From Methanosarcina sp. (GTDB lineage Archaea; Halobacteriota; Methanosarcinia; Methanosarcinales; Methanosarcinaceae): DNA of 12,493 bases. The position numbers and the translations under genes are program-made. Location: the NCBI GenBank assembly GCA_024280975.1, contig JAMXLQ010000192.1, forward strand, positions 1 through 12,493, read 5' to 3'. The notes beneath the pieces are model-generated. The model saw only the letters and a program-made list of their open reading frames with translations, had not been told where the DNA came from and did not search any database. Below are positions 6,629 through 12,493 of the stretch, piece by piece (the first letter of the stretch is position 1; each line of letters begins with the position of its first letter).

Positions 6629-8578
6629 TTATTCCTCCGTATATTTTCTTATATAACCAAATGGATTGAATTTTCTGCCCCCACCTTCATAGAATTTTCC
6701 AAAGAATTCTACATACTGCAACCTGAGGGAATGCAGACCGGGAGCGATAATACTCAAGGCGGTGTTAAGAGCATGCCCGAGTATGAATATGATTATTGCA
6801 CCTATTGCTGCGATACCTATCTTAGAATGATCAGCCCAGATCATCTTGAAAGCAATATCATTGACCGTTGATGCGATGTAAATCGAAGACAAACCGACTG
6901 CTATAATACGGGCATAAGATAATGCGTTACCCATAAGAGATGGCAATTCGATCGGACCTTTGATACCTTCACCAATAGTGAGCATCACAATTCCGAGAAT
7001 AAGAATAGCAACACCAACATAAGTCAGCGCTGAAATAATGCCAAAATAGCCAAGAGCTGCAACGAGTACACCAAGCTCAATAGTCATCCAACTGCCTTTT
7101 TCAAGAACTGCATGTTTTAATCCATGGTGCTTAGAAATGTTTATGAATCCAAGAATATACCCAAGGTTTAAATGAATCAGTCCTACGAAGACAGATATTG
7201 CGATCATAGTCATTACCATGTGAGCCCTATGAACCGGAAATGTGACTTCTTCGCCGGCAAGGCCTGGGAACAGGTTAATTGTATTCCAGAAAGGTAGTAG
7301 GCCTGGCACGGTTTCGCCTTCGGCATGCACACTCGCTAACGGGAATCCAAGGAACTCACCATAAATAATACCGAATATAAATGTTGAGATCTGACAATAG
7401 AGGAGAATATTCATTAAAGGCTTTACTGCCTCTGATTTTACTATTGATTTAATCGCCAGCGCCATTGCTCCCAGAATAATTGCATATCCAATATCTCCAA
7501 GGATCATCCCGTAGATCAATGGGAACGTAATGAATATAATTGAAGTGGGATCAATTTCTGAGTATTTGGGTCTAGCGTACAGTTCCATGATCTCCTGCAT
7601 TGGTTCCGCTGCTTTCGAGTTATTATACTCGACAGGTATATGTTCTTCATCTTCTTCCTCTACTTCAATTGAGGTAACATATGCCCGACCAGATGTAGCG
7701 TCATTAACAGTGTTGACCAAGGTATCGTATTTCTCGCTGGTAGTCCAACCCTCTATAATAAAAGCATTTTTAGACGTAGCGATTCTCAAAGGCAGTTCAG
7801 CCTTCTGGTTTTCGATACTTAATACTTCGTCACTGGCAAGGAGGAAATCCTTATATTGTGTTTTCAAGGATTCGACTTCTGCTTTTAGTGACTCGATCTT
7901 CCTGGAGGTCTCAGCCTCTCTTTGTTCCGTTGTTCTTAATAAATCGCTTGGAATACCACCTCTTTCCGGGACTCTGAGCTCTCTAAATTCAAGACTCTGA
8001 AGCAATTCTTGGACTTTGTTAGCATCTTTTTTGTCTACGAACAGTACAATTGTTTTTGCTTGGGGATCAAAATACAATTCGTAGGCTTGTGTGATGCTTG
8101 AGATTTGACCTTCTTCCAAATTTCCTTTGATTGAGCCTGCAAAAACTTTCAGGTTTTCATAGCCTCTATAGTAATCAAAATCCAGGTTTATAGACAGGAA
8201 TGGGAGAAGATCCTTTTTTTGGGTCTCCAGATCCTTTAAATCGGCCTCATATTTACTGATGGTTTCTGATTTTTCCGAGATGGTCCTATCCAGTTGATTT
8301 AGTTTTGTATCAAGTTCACGTAGAACTGAATCGGCTTTCTGGACTGACTGTCTTGTTTGTTCAATCCCCAAATAATTGGAGATAGAGCGGATCTTCACAA
8401 GCTTTTTAGATACATCTTCTGCGTTTTGAAATGGCTTGCTGATCTTAAAACCAGATTCATCTTCAATAAAATCTTCAATATGAAGGAGATTAGAATCATG
8501 CAGTGCATTGATGGTTTCTTTTAAAACACTTTTATGCCCAACAATTATGGCTTTTGTCATCCTTTTGGGTCTACTCAT
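6629..8578 (-). CDS. ahaI: A-type ATP synthase subunit I (Ao stator, a-type)
   Basis: AhaI is the membrane stator that forms the ion half-channels beside the AhaK ring. The 649-residue product has a soluble N-terminal half with coiled-coil hairpins (about 50-125 and 215-260) and an acidic linker (EVEEEDEEH, 305-313). The C-terminal membrane half starts near residue 345 and has about seven to eight hydrophobic helices. The essential arginine is Arg557 in NALSYARIIAVGLSS. A second conserved arginine, Arg619, lies in LHSLRLQYVEFF before the usual GGGRKFNPF end. I chose the ATG at 8576-8578. It overlaps the ahaH stop by 8 bases and has a GAGG site upstream. An in-frame TTG at 8593 would add five atypical residues; an ATG at 8560 has poor spacing. 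Confidence 0.96.
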   Translation of the reverse strand: MSRPKRMTKAIIVGHKSVLKETINALHDSNLLHIEDFIEDESGFKISKPFQNAEDVSKKLVKIRSISNYLGIEQTRQSVQKADSVLRELDTKLNQLDRTISEKSETISKYEADLKDLETQKKDLLPFLSINLDFDYYRGYENLKVFAGSIKGNLEEGQISSITQAYELYFDPQAKTIVLFVDKKDANKVQELLQSLEFRELRVPERGGIPSDLLRTTEQREAETSRKIESLKAEVESLKTQYKDFLLASDEVLSIENQKAELPLRIATSKNAFIIEGWTTSEKYDTLVNTVNDATSGRAYVTSIEVEEEDEEHIPVEYNNSKAAEPMQEIMELYARPKYSEIDPTSIIFITFPLIYGMILGDIGYAIILGAMALAIKSIVKSEAVKPLMNILLYCQISTFIFGIIYGEFLGFPLASVHAEGETVPGLLPFWNTINLFPGLAGEEVTFPVHRAHMVMTMIAISVFVGLIHLNLGYILGFINISKHHGLKHAVLEKGSWMTIELGVLVAALGYFGIISALTYVGVAILILGIVMLTIGEGIKGPIELPSLMGNALSYARIIAVGLSSIYIASTVNDIAFKMIWADHSKIGIAAIGAIIIFILGHALNTALSIIAPGLHSLRLQYVEFFGKFYEGGGRKFNPFGYIRKYTEE

Positions 8579-8897
8579 GGACCGCCCTCTCAAACTCTAT
8601 TAACAGGTAATCAACGGCTTTGTCAACGTTAGCTTGAGCTTTTTGGGCCATGGCTAAGGCATCTTGTTCACCATCTTTAAGAACCCTGTCTTTCTCAACC
8701 AGGATTTTTTCTTCACCGGATTTGAAAGAATCCTGTGAAGCTTTGTGTGAATCAATTTCACCTTGTTTCAGGATTTCTCTAGCTTCAGCTCGAGCATCAG
8801 AGATACGTTTGTTTTTTATTTCAATGGCTTCATCAATCATTTTTTTCGCATTCTCTTCTGCTTTTTTGATCTCAGATAAGATTTCATTTTTAGCCAT
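8571..8897 (-). CDS. ahaH: A-type ATP synthase subunit H (peripheral stalk)
   Basis: AhaH is the first gene of the operon. The 108-residue product is a nearly uninterrupted charged helix: alternating Lys/Glu/Ala, no proline, and long heptad-like runs such as EIKKAEENAKKMIDEA. This is typical of the partner that coils with AhaE in the peripheral stalk. The ATG at 8895-8897 has a GGAG site about 6 bases upstream. The stop overlaps the ahaI start by 8 bases. The call rests on composition, length and position, since the family is low in conserved motifs. Confidence 0.93.
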   Translation of the reverse strand: MAKNEILSEIKKAEENAKKMIDEAIEIKNKRISDARAEAREILKQGEIDSHKASQDSFKSGEEKILVEKDRVLKDGEQDALAMAQKAQANVDKAVDYLLIEFERAVHE

Positions 8898-8948
8898 GTG
8901 AATCTCCGTCTCTCAAAGTTTAATATATAAATTAATAATTAAAAATCC

Positions 8949-8966
8949 CTACTCCAATGGAGGTAG
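8949..8966 (-). promoter_or_regulatory. Leader hairpin upstream of ahaH
   Basis: CTACTCC (8949-8955) and GGAGGTAG (8959-8966) form a short stem with one bulge and a 3-base loop, about 50-70 bases upstream of the ahaH start. On the aha strand the 5' arm reads CTACCTCC, an anti-Shine-Dalgarno-like string, and the 3' arm is followed by T5. If transcription starts near 8970, the mRNA would begin with this hairpin. A role in stability or translational control is inferred only. Confidence 0.35.
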
Positions 8967-8989
8967 TTAACAAATCCTTAGCGAATGAA

Positions 8990-8997
8990 CTATATAA
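8990..8997 (-). promoter_or_regulatory. Candidate TATA box of the aha operon, also usable on the plus strand
   Basis: The minus strand reads TTATATAG, preceded by a plausible BRE-like CCGAAGC. A start about 24 bases downstream (near 8970) would give ahaH a leader of about 70 bases. The same bases read TATATAA on the plus strand, with a start near 9018, just before the ribosome binding site of the small ORF at 9036. A second TATA-like run nearer ahaH (about 8922-8930) would leave almost no leader and exclude the ahaH ribosome binding site, so I prefer this one. No start site is proven. Confidence 0.45.
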
Positions 8998-9035
8998 CAG
9001 CTTCGGTTTTATCAAAGAAGAGGAGGTGAAATATA

Positions 9036-9128
9036 ATGATTATTTATTACATATTTGACATACAAGAAATTTTTAAGAAAAAACCTTCTATAAATAGCAA
9101 AATATATGGTTTTGATAAGAAAGATTAA
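9036..9128 (+). CDS. Possible 30-residue small protein, divergent from the aha operon
   Basis: The ATG at 9036-9038 is preceded by GGAGGTGA (9022-9029) with 6 bases between, as good a ribosome binding site as any in the window, in otherwise very AT-rich DNA. The frame runs 30 codons to TAA. The peptide starts MIIYYIFDIQEIF and ends in a lysine-rich tail (GFDKKD). It has no transmembrane span or motif I recognise. A TATATAA element at 8991-8997 is correctly placed to drive it with an 18-base leader. It may be a real small protein, a leader peptide, or the remnant of a lost gene. Only the initiation signals support it; the codon pattern adds nothing. Confidence 0.4.
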   Translation: MIIYYIFDIQEIFKKKPSINSKIYGFDKKD

Positions 9129-9226
9129 ATATTACAGTAAAAAATAATTAAATCGCGACATTAAAATATAATTAAGTACTGAAATTTTATCGAACAGAAT
9201 ATTTGATAATAAAATGTAAAGCGTAA

Positions 9227-9272
9227 CCCAGATACTTAGAGTTAAGATCTGGGGAATATACTCCTAACTCTA
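9227..9272 (+). ncRNA. Candidate structured RNA with pseudoknot topology
   Basis: Two inverted repeats interleave. CCCAGAT (9227-9233) pairs with ATCTGGG (9247-9253). TAGAGTTA (9237-9244) pairs with TAACTCTA (9265-9272). The 7-bp and 8-bp stems, with connecting segments of 3, 2 and 11 bases, fit an H-type pseudoknot. The patch is less AT-rich than its surroundings, a common trait of structured RNA in AT-rich spacers. The strand is uncertain because both strands can fold. Plus is favoured by the upstream promoter-like element and the downstream terminator-like palindrome. I cannot match it to a known riboswitch or sRNA. Confidence 0.35.
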
Positions 9273-9345
9273 TTAAATTCAGTTAAAAAATTATAAATGA
9301 ATCATTTTATCTAAAGCATTTTTAACCCTTTTTACTCCATATAAG

Positions 9346-9364
9346 AGCTTTTAAAAGCTTTTTT
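9346..9364 (+). terminator. Palindrome plus T-run, possible plus-strand terminator
   Basis: AGCTTTTAAAAGCT (9346-9359) is a perfect 14-base palindrome, and the plus strand continues as a T6 run (9359-9364). In that orientation it resembles an intrinsic terminator and would close a unit containing the small ORF and the pseudoknot candidate. On the minus strand the palindrome is not followed by a T-run. Confidence 0.45.
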
Positions 9365-9560
9365 AAGAAAAGAACAGAAGTTACTTTATTTGGTAAAAAT
9401 AGTAAACATTTTTTCTCAGTTATGGCAAGTTCCAAGAAAATTAAACCTATCAAAAGTTAATTTTCCAAAATATACTCCTGTCCAACCTCCAACGACATAT
9501 TCATCTAGTATGCACAGTTCAGTATCCAATTTTCAATTAGAAAATCAGTCCATTCTCAGT

Positions 9561-9607
9561 AAAAAAGGGAATATTTTCTGGAGAAATCCCCTGAAAATAC
9601 CTTTTTT
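9561..9607 (-). terminator. Long hairpin terminator after the radical SAM gene
   Basis: AAAAAAGG (9561-9568) pairs with CCTTTTTT (9600-9607), and TATTTTC (9572-9578) with GAAAATA (9593-9599). On the minus strand a further GGGG/CTCC stem closes a 4-base loop. The hairpin starts 46 bases after the radical SAM stop codon, and its 3' arm ends in T6 on the transcript strand. Both features fit termination of the upstream gene before the aha spacer. The inner stem pairs better on the minus than on the plus strand. Confidence 0.6.
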
Positions 9608-9653
9608 CCGGACAGGTAATTAAAAAAACAAATTAAAAATAACATAAAAAATG

Positions 9654-10832
9654 TTATTTAAGCCTGTAAGGGATCCTGGCGCCCTGAGGAATTGTATGAA
9701 TATATTCCTTCCTGAAATCGGGGTTGCGCATCATGCAATAAGCAGCATCTTTTTTGTAAGCGTTGTGCTTACCCATACGCTTCCAGATATCTTCCAGGGA
9801 GTCTTCACAGATGTTTCCAAAGGAGAGAGGAGTGTAGGCACACGGCATTACTTCTCCATCCGAAGCAACGTGCATCCAGCGCTTGCCCGCAAAACACCCA
9901 AAAAGACTCGGACCCATAAAATATGGAAATGCGGTGACTCTGGGGCCTTCAGATTTAGAATTCTTTGTTTTCTGGAATTTCTCAAGTCTTGAAACATCTT
10001 TTTCCCCTATTACCTCATCCTCATGATCAAGCCAGCGCCCGACTGCAATTATCTCGTAGATAGAGAGTTCGTGCATTCCAAGGTTAACTGCAAGATTATA
10101 AAATTCCTCAAGATCGTCTATATTGTTAGGGGAAACGACCACAAACATATCAGTAAGGATCCCGGCAGCTTTTGCATTCTTGATTCCATCGAGTGCATCC
10201 CTATATGCTCCTTCTCGTCCTCGAATGCGGTCATGTTCGGCTTCAAACGGGCTGTCCAGGCTAATTCTTGAGGCGTATAGACCTGCGGCTTTAAGTTCCC
10301 TTGCTCTTTCTTCGGAAAGCTTGAAACCTGAGGTGAAACAGGTGGCAATTGCTTTGGATTTATCTACTCTAGCTACCATCTCAACGAGATCATTTCGGAG
10401 CATTGTCTCTCCGCCATCGAAAGAAATAAGATAAGCACCTAGATCTAAACTTTGGTCTACGGCCCTGGATATCTCGTCCAAGGTCAGTTCTCTTTCTGGC
10501 TTGATATCAGCTGCTCCGCAGTGAATACAGTGGTTGGGACAGCGAGCAGTAATTCCTATTGAAAACTGATCAGGAACTCTTTTTTTTCTGATAGCTGCAA
10601 TCTCAGCACTTATCATCCGGTTAAAAACAGGTCCCGGAATAGGCGGGATCCATGTAGAGAAAACAATCTCTTTCTCGTTCATTGAGATGGGTTTTTCTTC
10701 CTCAAAAATACCGTTTATGCGTTTGAGGAAGGGTTTTGCAAGCTGGGAAAGAGGACCTTCGGCATCGAGCACTATTTTTTCGTTTTCTGTGCTGGCATTT
10801 ACCTTAATCACCGGACTATCATATACTCGCAT
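9654..10832 (-). CDS. Radical SAM protein with partial SPASM-like C-terminal domain
   Basis: This is a 392-residue radical SAM enzyme. The cluster motif is CPNHCIHC, with Cys98, Cys102 and Cys105 as CX3CX2C. FDGGETMLR (138-146) is the GGE motif that binds SAM, and ISLDSP (190-195) follows in the barrel. The tail has Cys313 and Cys331 in a CX12GX4C arrangement plus Cys342 and Cys366, resembling a reduced SPASM domain that could hold an auxiliary Fe-S cluster. About 90 residues before the barrel are of unknown fold. I chose the ATG at 10830-10832 because AGGTG lies 5 bases upstream; a TTG at 10859 has no such signal. The substrate cannot be told from sequence; related enzymes modify peptides or small molecules. 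It shares orientation with the prenyl synthase, 138 bases downstream of it. Confidence 0.85.
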   Translation of the reverse strand: MRVYDSPVIKVNASTENEKIVLDAEGPLSQLAKPFLKRINGIFEEEKPISMNEKEIVFSTWIPPIPGPVFNRMISAEIAAIRKKRVPDQFSIGITARCPNHCIHCGAADIKPERELTLDEISRAVDQSLDLGAYLISFDGGETMLRNDLVEMVARVDKSKAIATCFTSGFKLSEERARELKAAGLYASRISLDSPFEAEHDRIRGREGAYRDALDGIKNAKAAGILTDMFVVVSPNNIDDLEEFYNLAVNLGMHELSIYEIIAVGRWLDHEDEVIGEKDVSRLEKFQKTKNSKSEGPRVTAFPYFMGPSLFGCFAGKRWMHVASDGEVMPCAYTPLSFGNICEDSLEDIWKRMGKHNAYKKDAAYCMMRNPDFRKEYIHTIPQGARIPYRLK

Positions 10833-10970
10833 GGATACACCTGGTAAAGTTAGTGGCAAAAATTGGAATACTTGTTAGGTTTAATAAATACTAAATGTTA
10901 TTATTTTTCTCATTTTACATACAGAGAACTCGGCAGAGTTGCAATTCATTTTTCAGGAGGAGCTGAGTAA

Positions 10971-11828
10971 TTAGATATTCTCAATCATATCGACAGTTAT
11001 ATAATCAGTAATATGAAAGAGCTTATCCCTTGCCGGACATGCTTTGAATGTCAGAAGGGTCTCTTTTGCGGCATTAACATGCAGCTTTACAGCATCTATA
11101 GATTTTTGTATTGCTTCTTCCTGTGACATATTCTTTATGTACATGTGCGGCAGAGTTTCGGATGCGAACTTTGATTTTTTGCCTTCGACCACTTCAAGAA
11201 ACTCAAGAATATCGTCAACAATCTGGTATGCAGTTCCAAGGGAATTTCCAAAGAAATTAAAACGCTCTACCAGGAATTCATCAGCTCCTCCAGTGTATGC
11301 CCCTATGGAAGCACTTATTGCAAATAGAGAGGCTGTTTTTTTGTAAATGCACTCGAAATAGTTGCTTTCATCAAAGTTGTCCTTATCAATTCTCAGATCA
11401 AGGACTTCTCCTTCAGCCATGTTCATTCCGGCTTTTCCGAAATCCTTAACGACTCTTTCCCCATAAGGAGAAATAAATTCAAAGCACTTTGCAATTAAAT
11501 AGTCACCACAAAGAAGTGCTTTAGAAGGGCCAAATTTCTCAGGGGCTGAAGGCAAATTTCTTCGAACAAGCCCCTGGTCCAGCAGGTCATCGTGAATGAG
11601 GGAAGCTGAATGCATCATTTCAATAGCAAGAGCTGCATCGAGGCTTTGTCGATACGAACCTGAACAGATCTCACTGGACAGAAGGAGGATAATTGGCCTG
11701 ATTCGCTTTCCTCCGGTATTACAGACATGTTCTACCATTTTTTTTAAGCTGGATTCCTTCATTTGAGTAATGAAAGTATTTATTCCGAATTCAACATGTC
11801 TGTATTCTTCCCATTCTTCAATATTCAT
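10971..11828 (-). CDS. Trans-polyprenyl diphosphate synthase, probably C25 (geranylfarnesyl)
   Basis: This enzyme extends allylic diphosphates with isopentenyl diphosphate. The 285 residues contain GGKRIRP (39-45), the first Asp-rich motif DDLLD (80-84) with the Arg pair at 89-90, KKT (163-165), and the second motif as DDILE (205-209), where the last Asp is Glu. The segment after it is shorter than usual. Residues before the first motif are small (Ala75, Ser76), which in this family permits products longer than C15-C20. I recall that the Methanosarcina mazei geranylfarnesyl synthase for the methanophenazine side chain lies next to its aha operon, so this is probably its orthologue. Geranylgeranyl synthase for membrane lipids is the alternative. 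The ATG at 11826-11828 has GGAG 8 bases upstream; an ATG at 11858 lacks one. Confidence 0.88.
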   Translation of the reverse strand: MNIEEWEEYRHVEFGINTFITQMKESSLKKMVEHVCNTGGKRIRPIILLLSSEICSGSYRQSLDAALAIEMMHSASLIHDDLLDQGLVRRNLPSAPEKFGPSKALLCGDYLIAKCFEFISPYGERVVKDFGKAGMNMAEGEVLDLRIDKDNFDESNYFECIYKKTASLFAISASIGAYTGGADEFLVERFNFFGNSLGTAYQIVDDILEFLEVVEGKKSKFASETLPHMYIKNMSQEEAIQKSIDAVKLHVNAAKETLLTFKACPARDKLFHITDYITVDMIENI

Positions 11829-11893
11829 CAATATTACTCCATATCTTTGGACGAGCATCCGGTAACGATTTTATTGGCCTCAAGCTTAGGTTC

Positions 11894-11908
11894 CGAAACA
11901 TAGTTTCG
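11894..11908 (-). promoter_or_regulatory. Short hairpin in the prenyl synthase leader
   Basis: CGAAAC (11894-11899) and GTTTCG (11903-11908) form a perfect 6-bp stem with an ATA loop, 66-80 bases upstream of the prenyl synthase start. It directly follows the last stop of the broken gene at 11909. It could be that gene's residual 3' hairpin or a leader element. No known riboswitch is recognised. Confidence 0.3.
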
Positions 11909-12219
11909 CTAGTACTTATCTATTTTTCCTTCAGTAGGGTTAGATGGAGAGTTGCTTGTATATCCTAGATGAACCTTCGGGTTCTCATTATTTTCGTCTT
12001 TGAGTTCAAAAGCTGTTAGTTTAAGGGGGCTATCTCAAGACTTTCGTATTCAATAATTTCCTGGGATTTTTATTTTATTGGTTGAATTTGCTTTTTGCCT
12101 GTAGGTCTATGTTCAGATTTATTTCTTACAAAACAGCTATTCGAAGATTCAATATCGCACAGAAGATAAAGAACACGCCAGCACTGAAAGATGCGAGCAG
12201 TACTTTCTTCTGTATTCAT
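11909..12219 (-). pseudogene. Probable frameshifted gene for a small single-span membrane protein
   Basis: An ATG at 12217-12219 with GGAG 6 bases upstream opens with MNTEE. One base later (12203-12126), the next frame reads a clear membrane helix, VLLASFSAGVFFIFCAIL, and stops. The original frame continues to a stop at 12070-12072 and again to 12019-12021, reading KSQEIIEYESLEIAPL. A third frame (12034-11909) then reads KLTAFELKDENNENPKVHL and SNPTEGKIDKY before TAG. Joined, the pieces give a plausible protein of about 100 residues: short N-terminus, one membrane span, hydrophilic tail. At least two frameshifts and a stop would be needed, which points to decay rather than one sequencing error. 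No family is recognised. It could also be untranslated leader that is protein-like by chance. Confidence 0.4.
11971..11984. other. Perfect UUCG-type hairpin inside the broken gene
   Basis: GAACC TTCG GGTTC forms a 5-bp stem closed by C-G around TTCG on the plus strand, the exceptionally stable cUUCGg tetraloop. On the minus strand the loop reads CGAA. It lies within the last coding segment of the putative pseudogene, so it may be incidental. Confidence 0.4.
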
Positions 12220-12493
12220 CTAAAACTCCGTATAACATGATCATTACATTAACTTTTTGTTAAGCTCTAAATATTTTATCATTATGAAAAAGGGTTGTAA
12301 AGTAAACTATTCTATTGAAAGCCAGCGGATCGAAAATTTCTGAATAAGGTATCATGTAAACTAGATTCCATAATATAATTATCTTCAGGTCACGTTTTGA
12401 AAAAAGTATGGTATGAAAAGAAAAACTTCTGTTGAGATTTATAATCAGCTTTTCAGAAGAGATGTTTATTCAACTACAATGAAAACGCTCTTT
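12220..12493. other. Right-edge spacer, no confident gene
   Basis: AT-rich sequence with no supported gene. On the minus strand the last 28 bases could be the end of a gene (eight codons reading KSVFIVVE, then TAA at 12466-12468). This is followed by a 6-bp inverted repeat (CTTCTG at 12426-12431, CAGAAG at 12454-12459) and a T-rich tract at 12416-12425, a terminator-like arrangement. The fragment is too short to support. The minus strand near 12270-12290 has TATA-like runs that could serve the broken gene. Confidence 0.35.

Larger units (their letters stand above)
9129..9653. other. AT-rich spacer with structured elements but no convincing gene
   Basis: No frame here looks like a conserved protein. 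A 77-codon frame at 9390-9623 on the plus strand needs a TTG start, lacks a ribosome binding site and has unremarkable composition. The stretch does hold an interleaved inverted repeat at 9227-9272, a palindrome with T-run at 9346-9364, and a long hairpin at 9561-9607, listed separately. The string AATATACTCCT occurs twice (9255-9265 and 9469-9479). Confidence 0.6.

Noticed and set aside
9477..9616. Seven-base inverted repeat CCTGTCC / GGACAGG 126 bases apart, considered as ends of a mobile element
   Set aside because: There are no target-site duplications and no transposase or other internal feature; seven bases at this distance is near chance.
9390..9623. 77-codon plus-strand frame in the spacer
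   Set aside because: It needs a TTG start, has no ribosome binding site, is Ser/Asn/Lys-rich low-complexity, and overlaps the terminator hairpin of the radical SAM gene.
10833..10970. 22-codon minus-strand frame and a GGAGGAG string in the spacer between the prenyl synthase and the radical SAM gene
   Set aside because: The frame has no ribosome binding site, and the GGAGGAG on the plus strand is not followed by a start codon. A 5-bp AACTC/GAGTT hairpin there is too weak to call.
12466..12493. Possible end of an upstream minus-strand gene, or start of a plus-strand gene (ATG at 12479)
   Set aside because: Only eight codons are visible on the minus strand and five on the plus, and the plus ATG has no ribosome binding site. 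The terminator-like repeat nearby is suggestive but insufficient.
1..12493. CRISPR arrays, tRNA or rRNA genes, insertion sequences, defence systems
   Set aside because: No regularly spaced long direct repeats, cloverleaf-like segments, transposase motifs or defence-family proteins were seen in the coding regions or spacers.

Overview
The window is archaeal and almost certainly from a Methanosarcina close to M. barkeri. It holds a complete ten-gene A-type (A1Ao) ATP synthase operon in the order ahaH-I-K-E-C-F-A-B-D-G. That order, the single-hairpin 79-residue proteolipid and the tiny ahaG gene are typical of Methanosarcina. AT-rich spacers, GGAGGTGAT-type ribosome binding sites and TATA-like promoter elements fit the same assignment.

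Layout, read leftwards because all recognised genes lie on the minus strand. At the right edge (about 12220-12493) there is no confident gene. At 11909-12219 is what looks like a broken small membrane-protein gene. At 10971-11828 is a trans-polyprenyl diphosphate synthase, probably the C25 (geranylfarnesyl) enzyme for the methanophenazine side chain. At 9654-10832 is a radical SAM protein with a partial SPASM-like tail, ending in a long hairpin. A gene-poor AT-rich spacer follows (8898-9653). The ATP synthase operon then fills 328-8897 and ends in a hairpin terminator at 295-324. Nothing is recognisable at 1-294.

How the genes work together. The H+/Na+ gradient built by methanogenic electron transport drives the Ao motor (AhaI and the AhaK ring). 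The ring turns the AhaC/D/F central stalk inside the A3B3 head, and AhaE/H form the peripheral stalks. The prenyl synthase upstream plausibly supplies the tail of methanophenazine, the membrane electron carrier that feeds that gradient, so the neighbourhood is an energy-conservation cluster. The radical SAM protein has no function assignable from sequence, but its position makes a link to this cofactor worth testing.

The less expected content is non-coding or very small. (1) Five related imperfect palindromes lie between ahaK and ahaE; the first is a 9-bp hairpin followed by a T-run. (2) A plus-strand unit seems to diverge from the aha operon: a TATA element usable in both directions, a 30-codon ORF with a near-perfect ribosome binding site, two interleaved inverted repeats with pseudoknot topology, and a terminator-like hairpin. 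(3) The 55-residue ahaG is easily missed by gene callers. (4) The small membrane-protein gene upstream of the prenyl synthase appears frameshifted.
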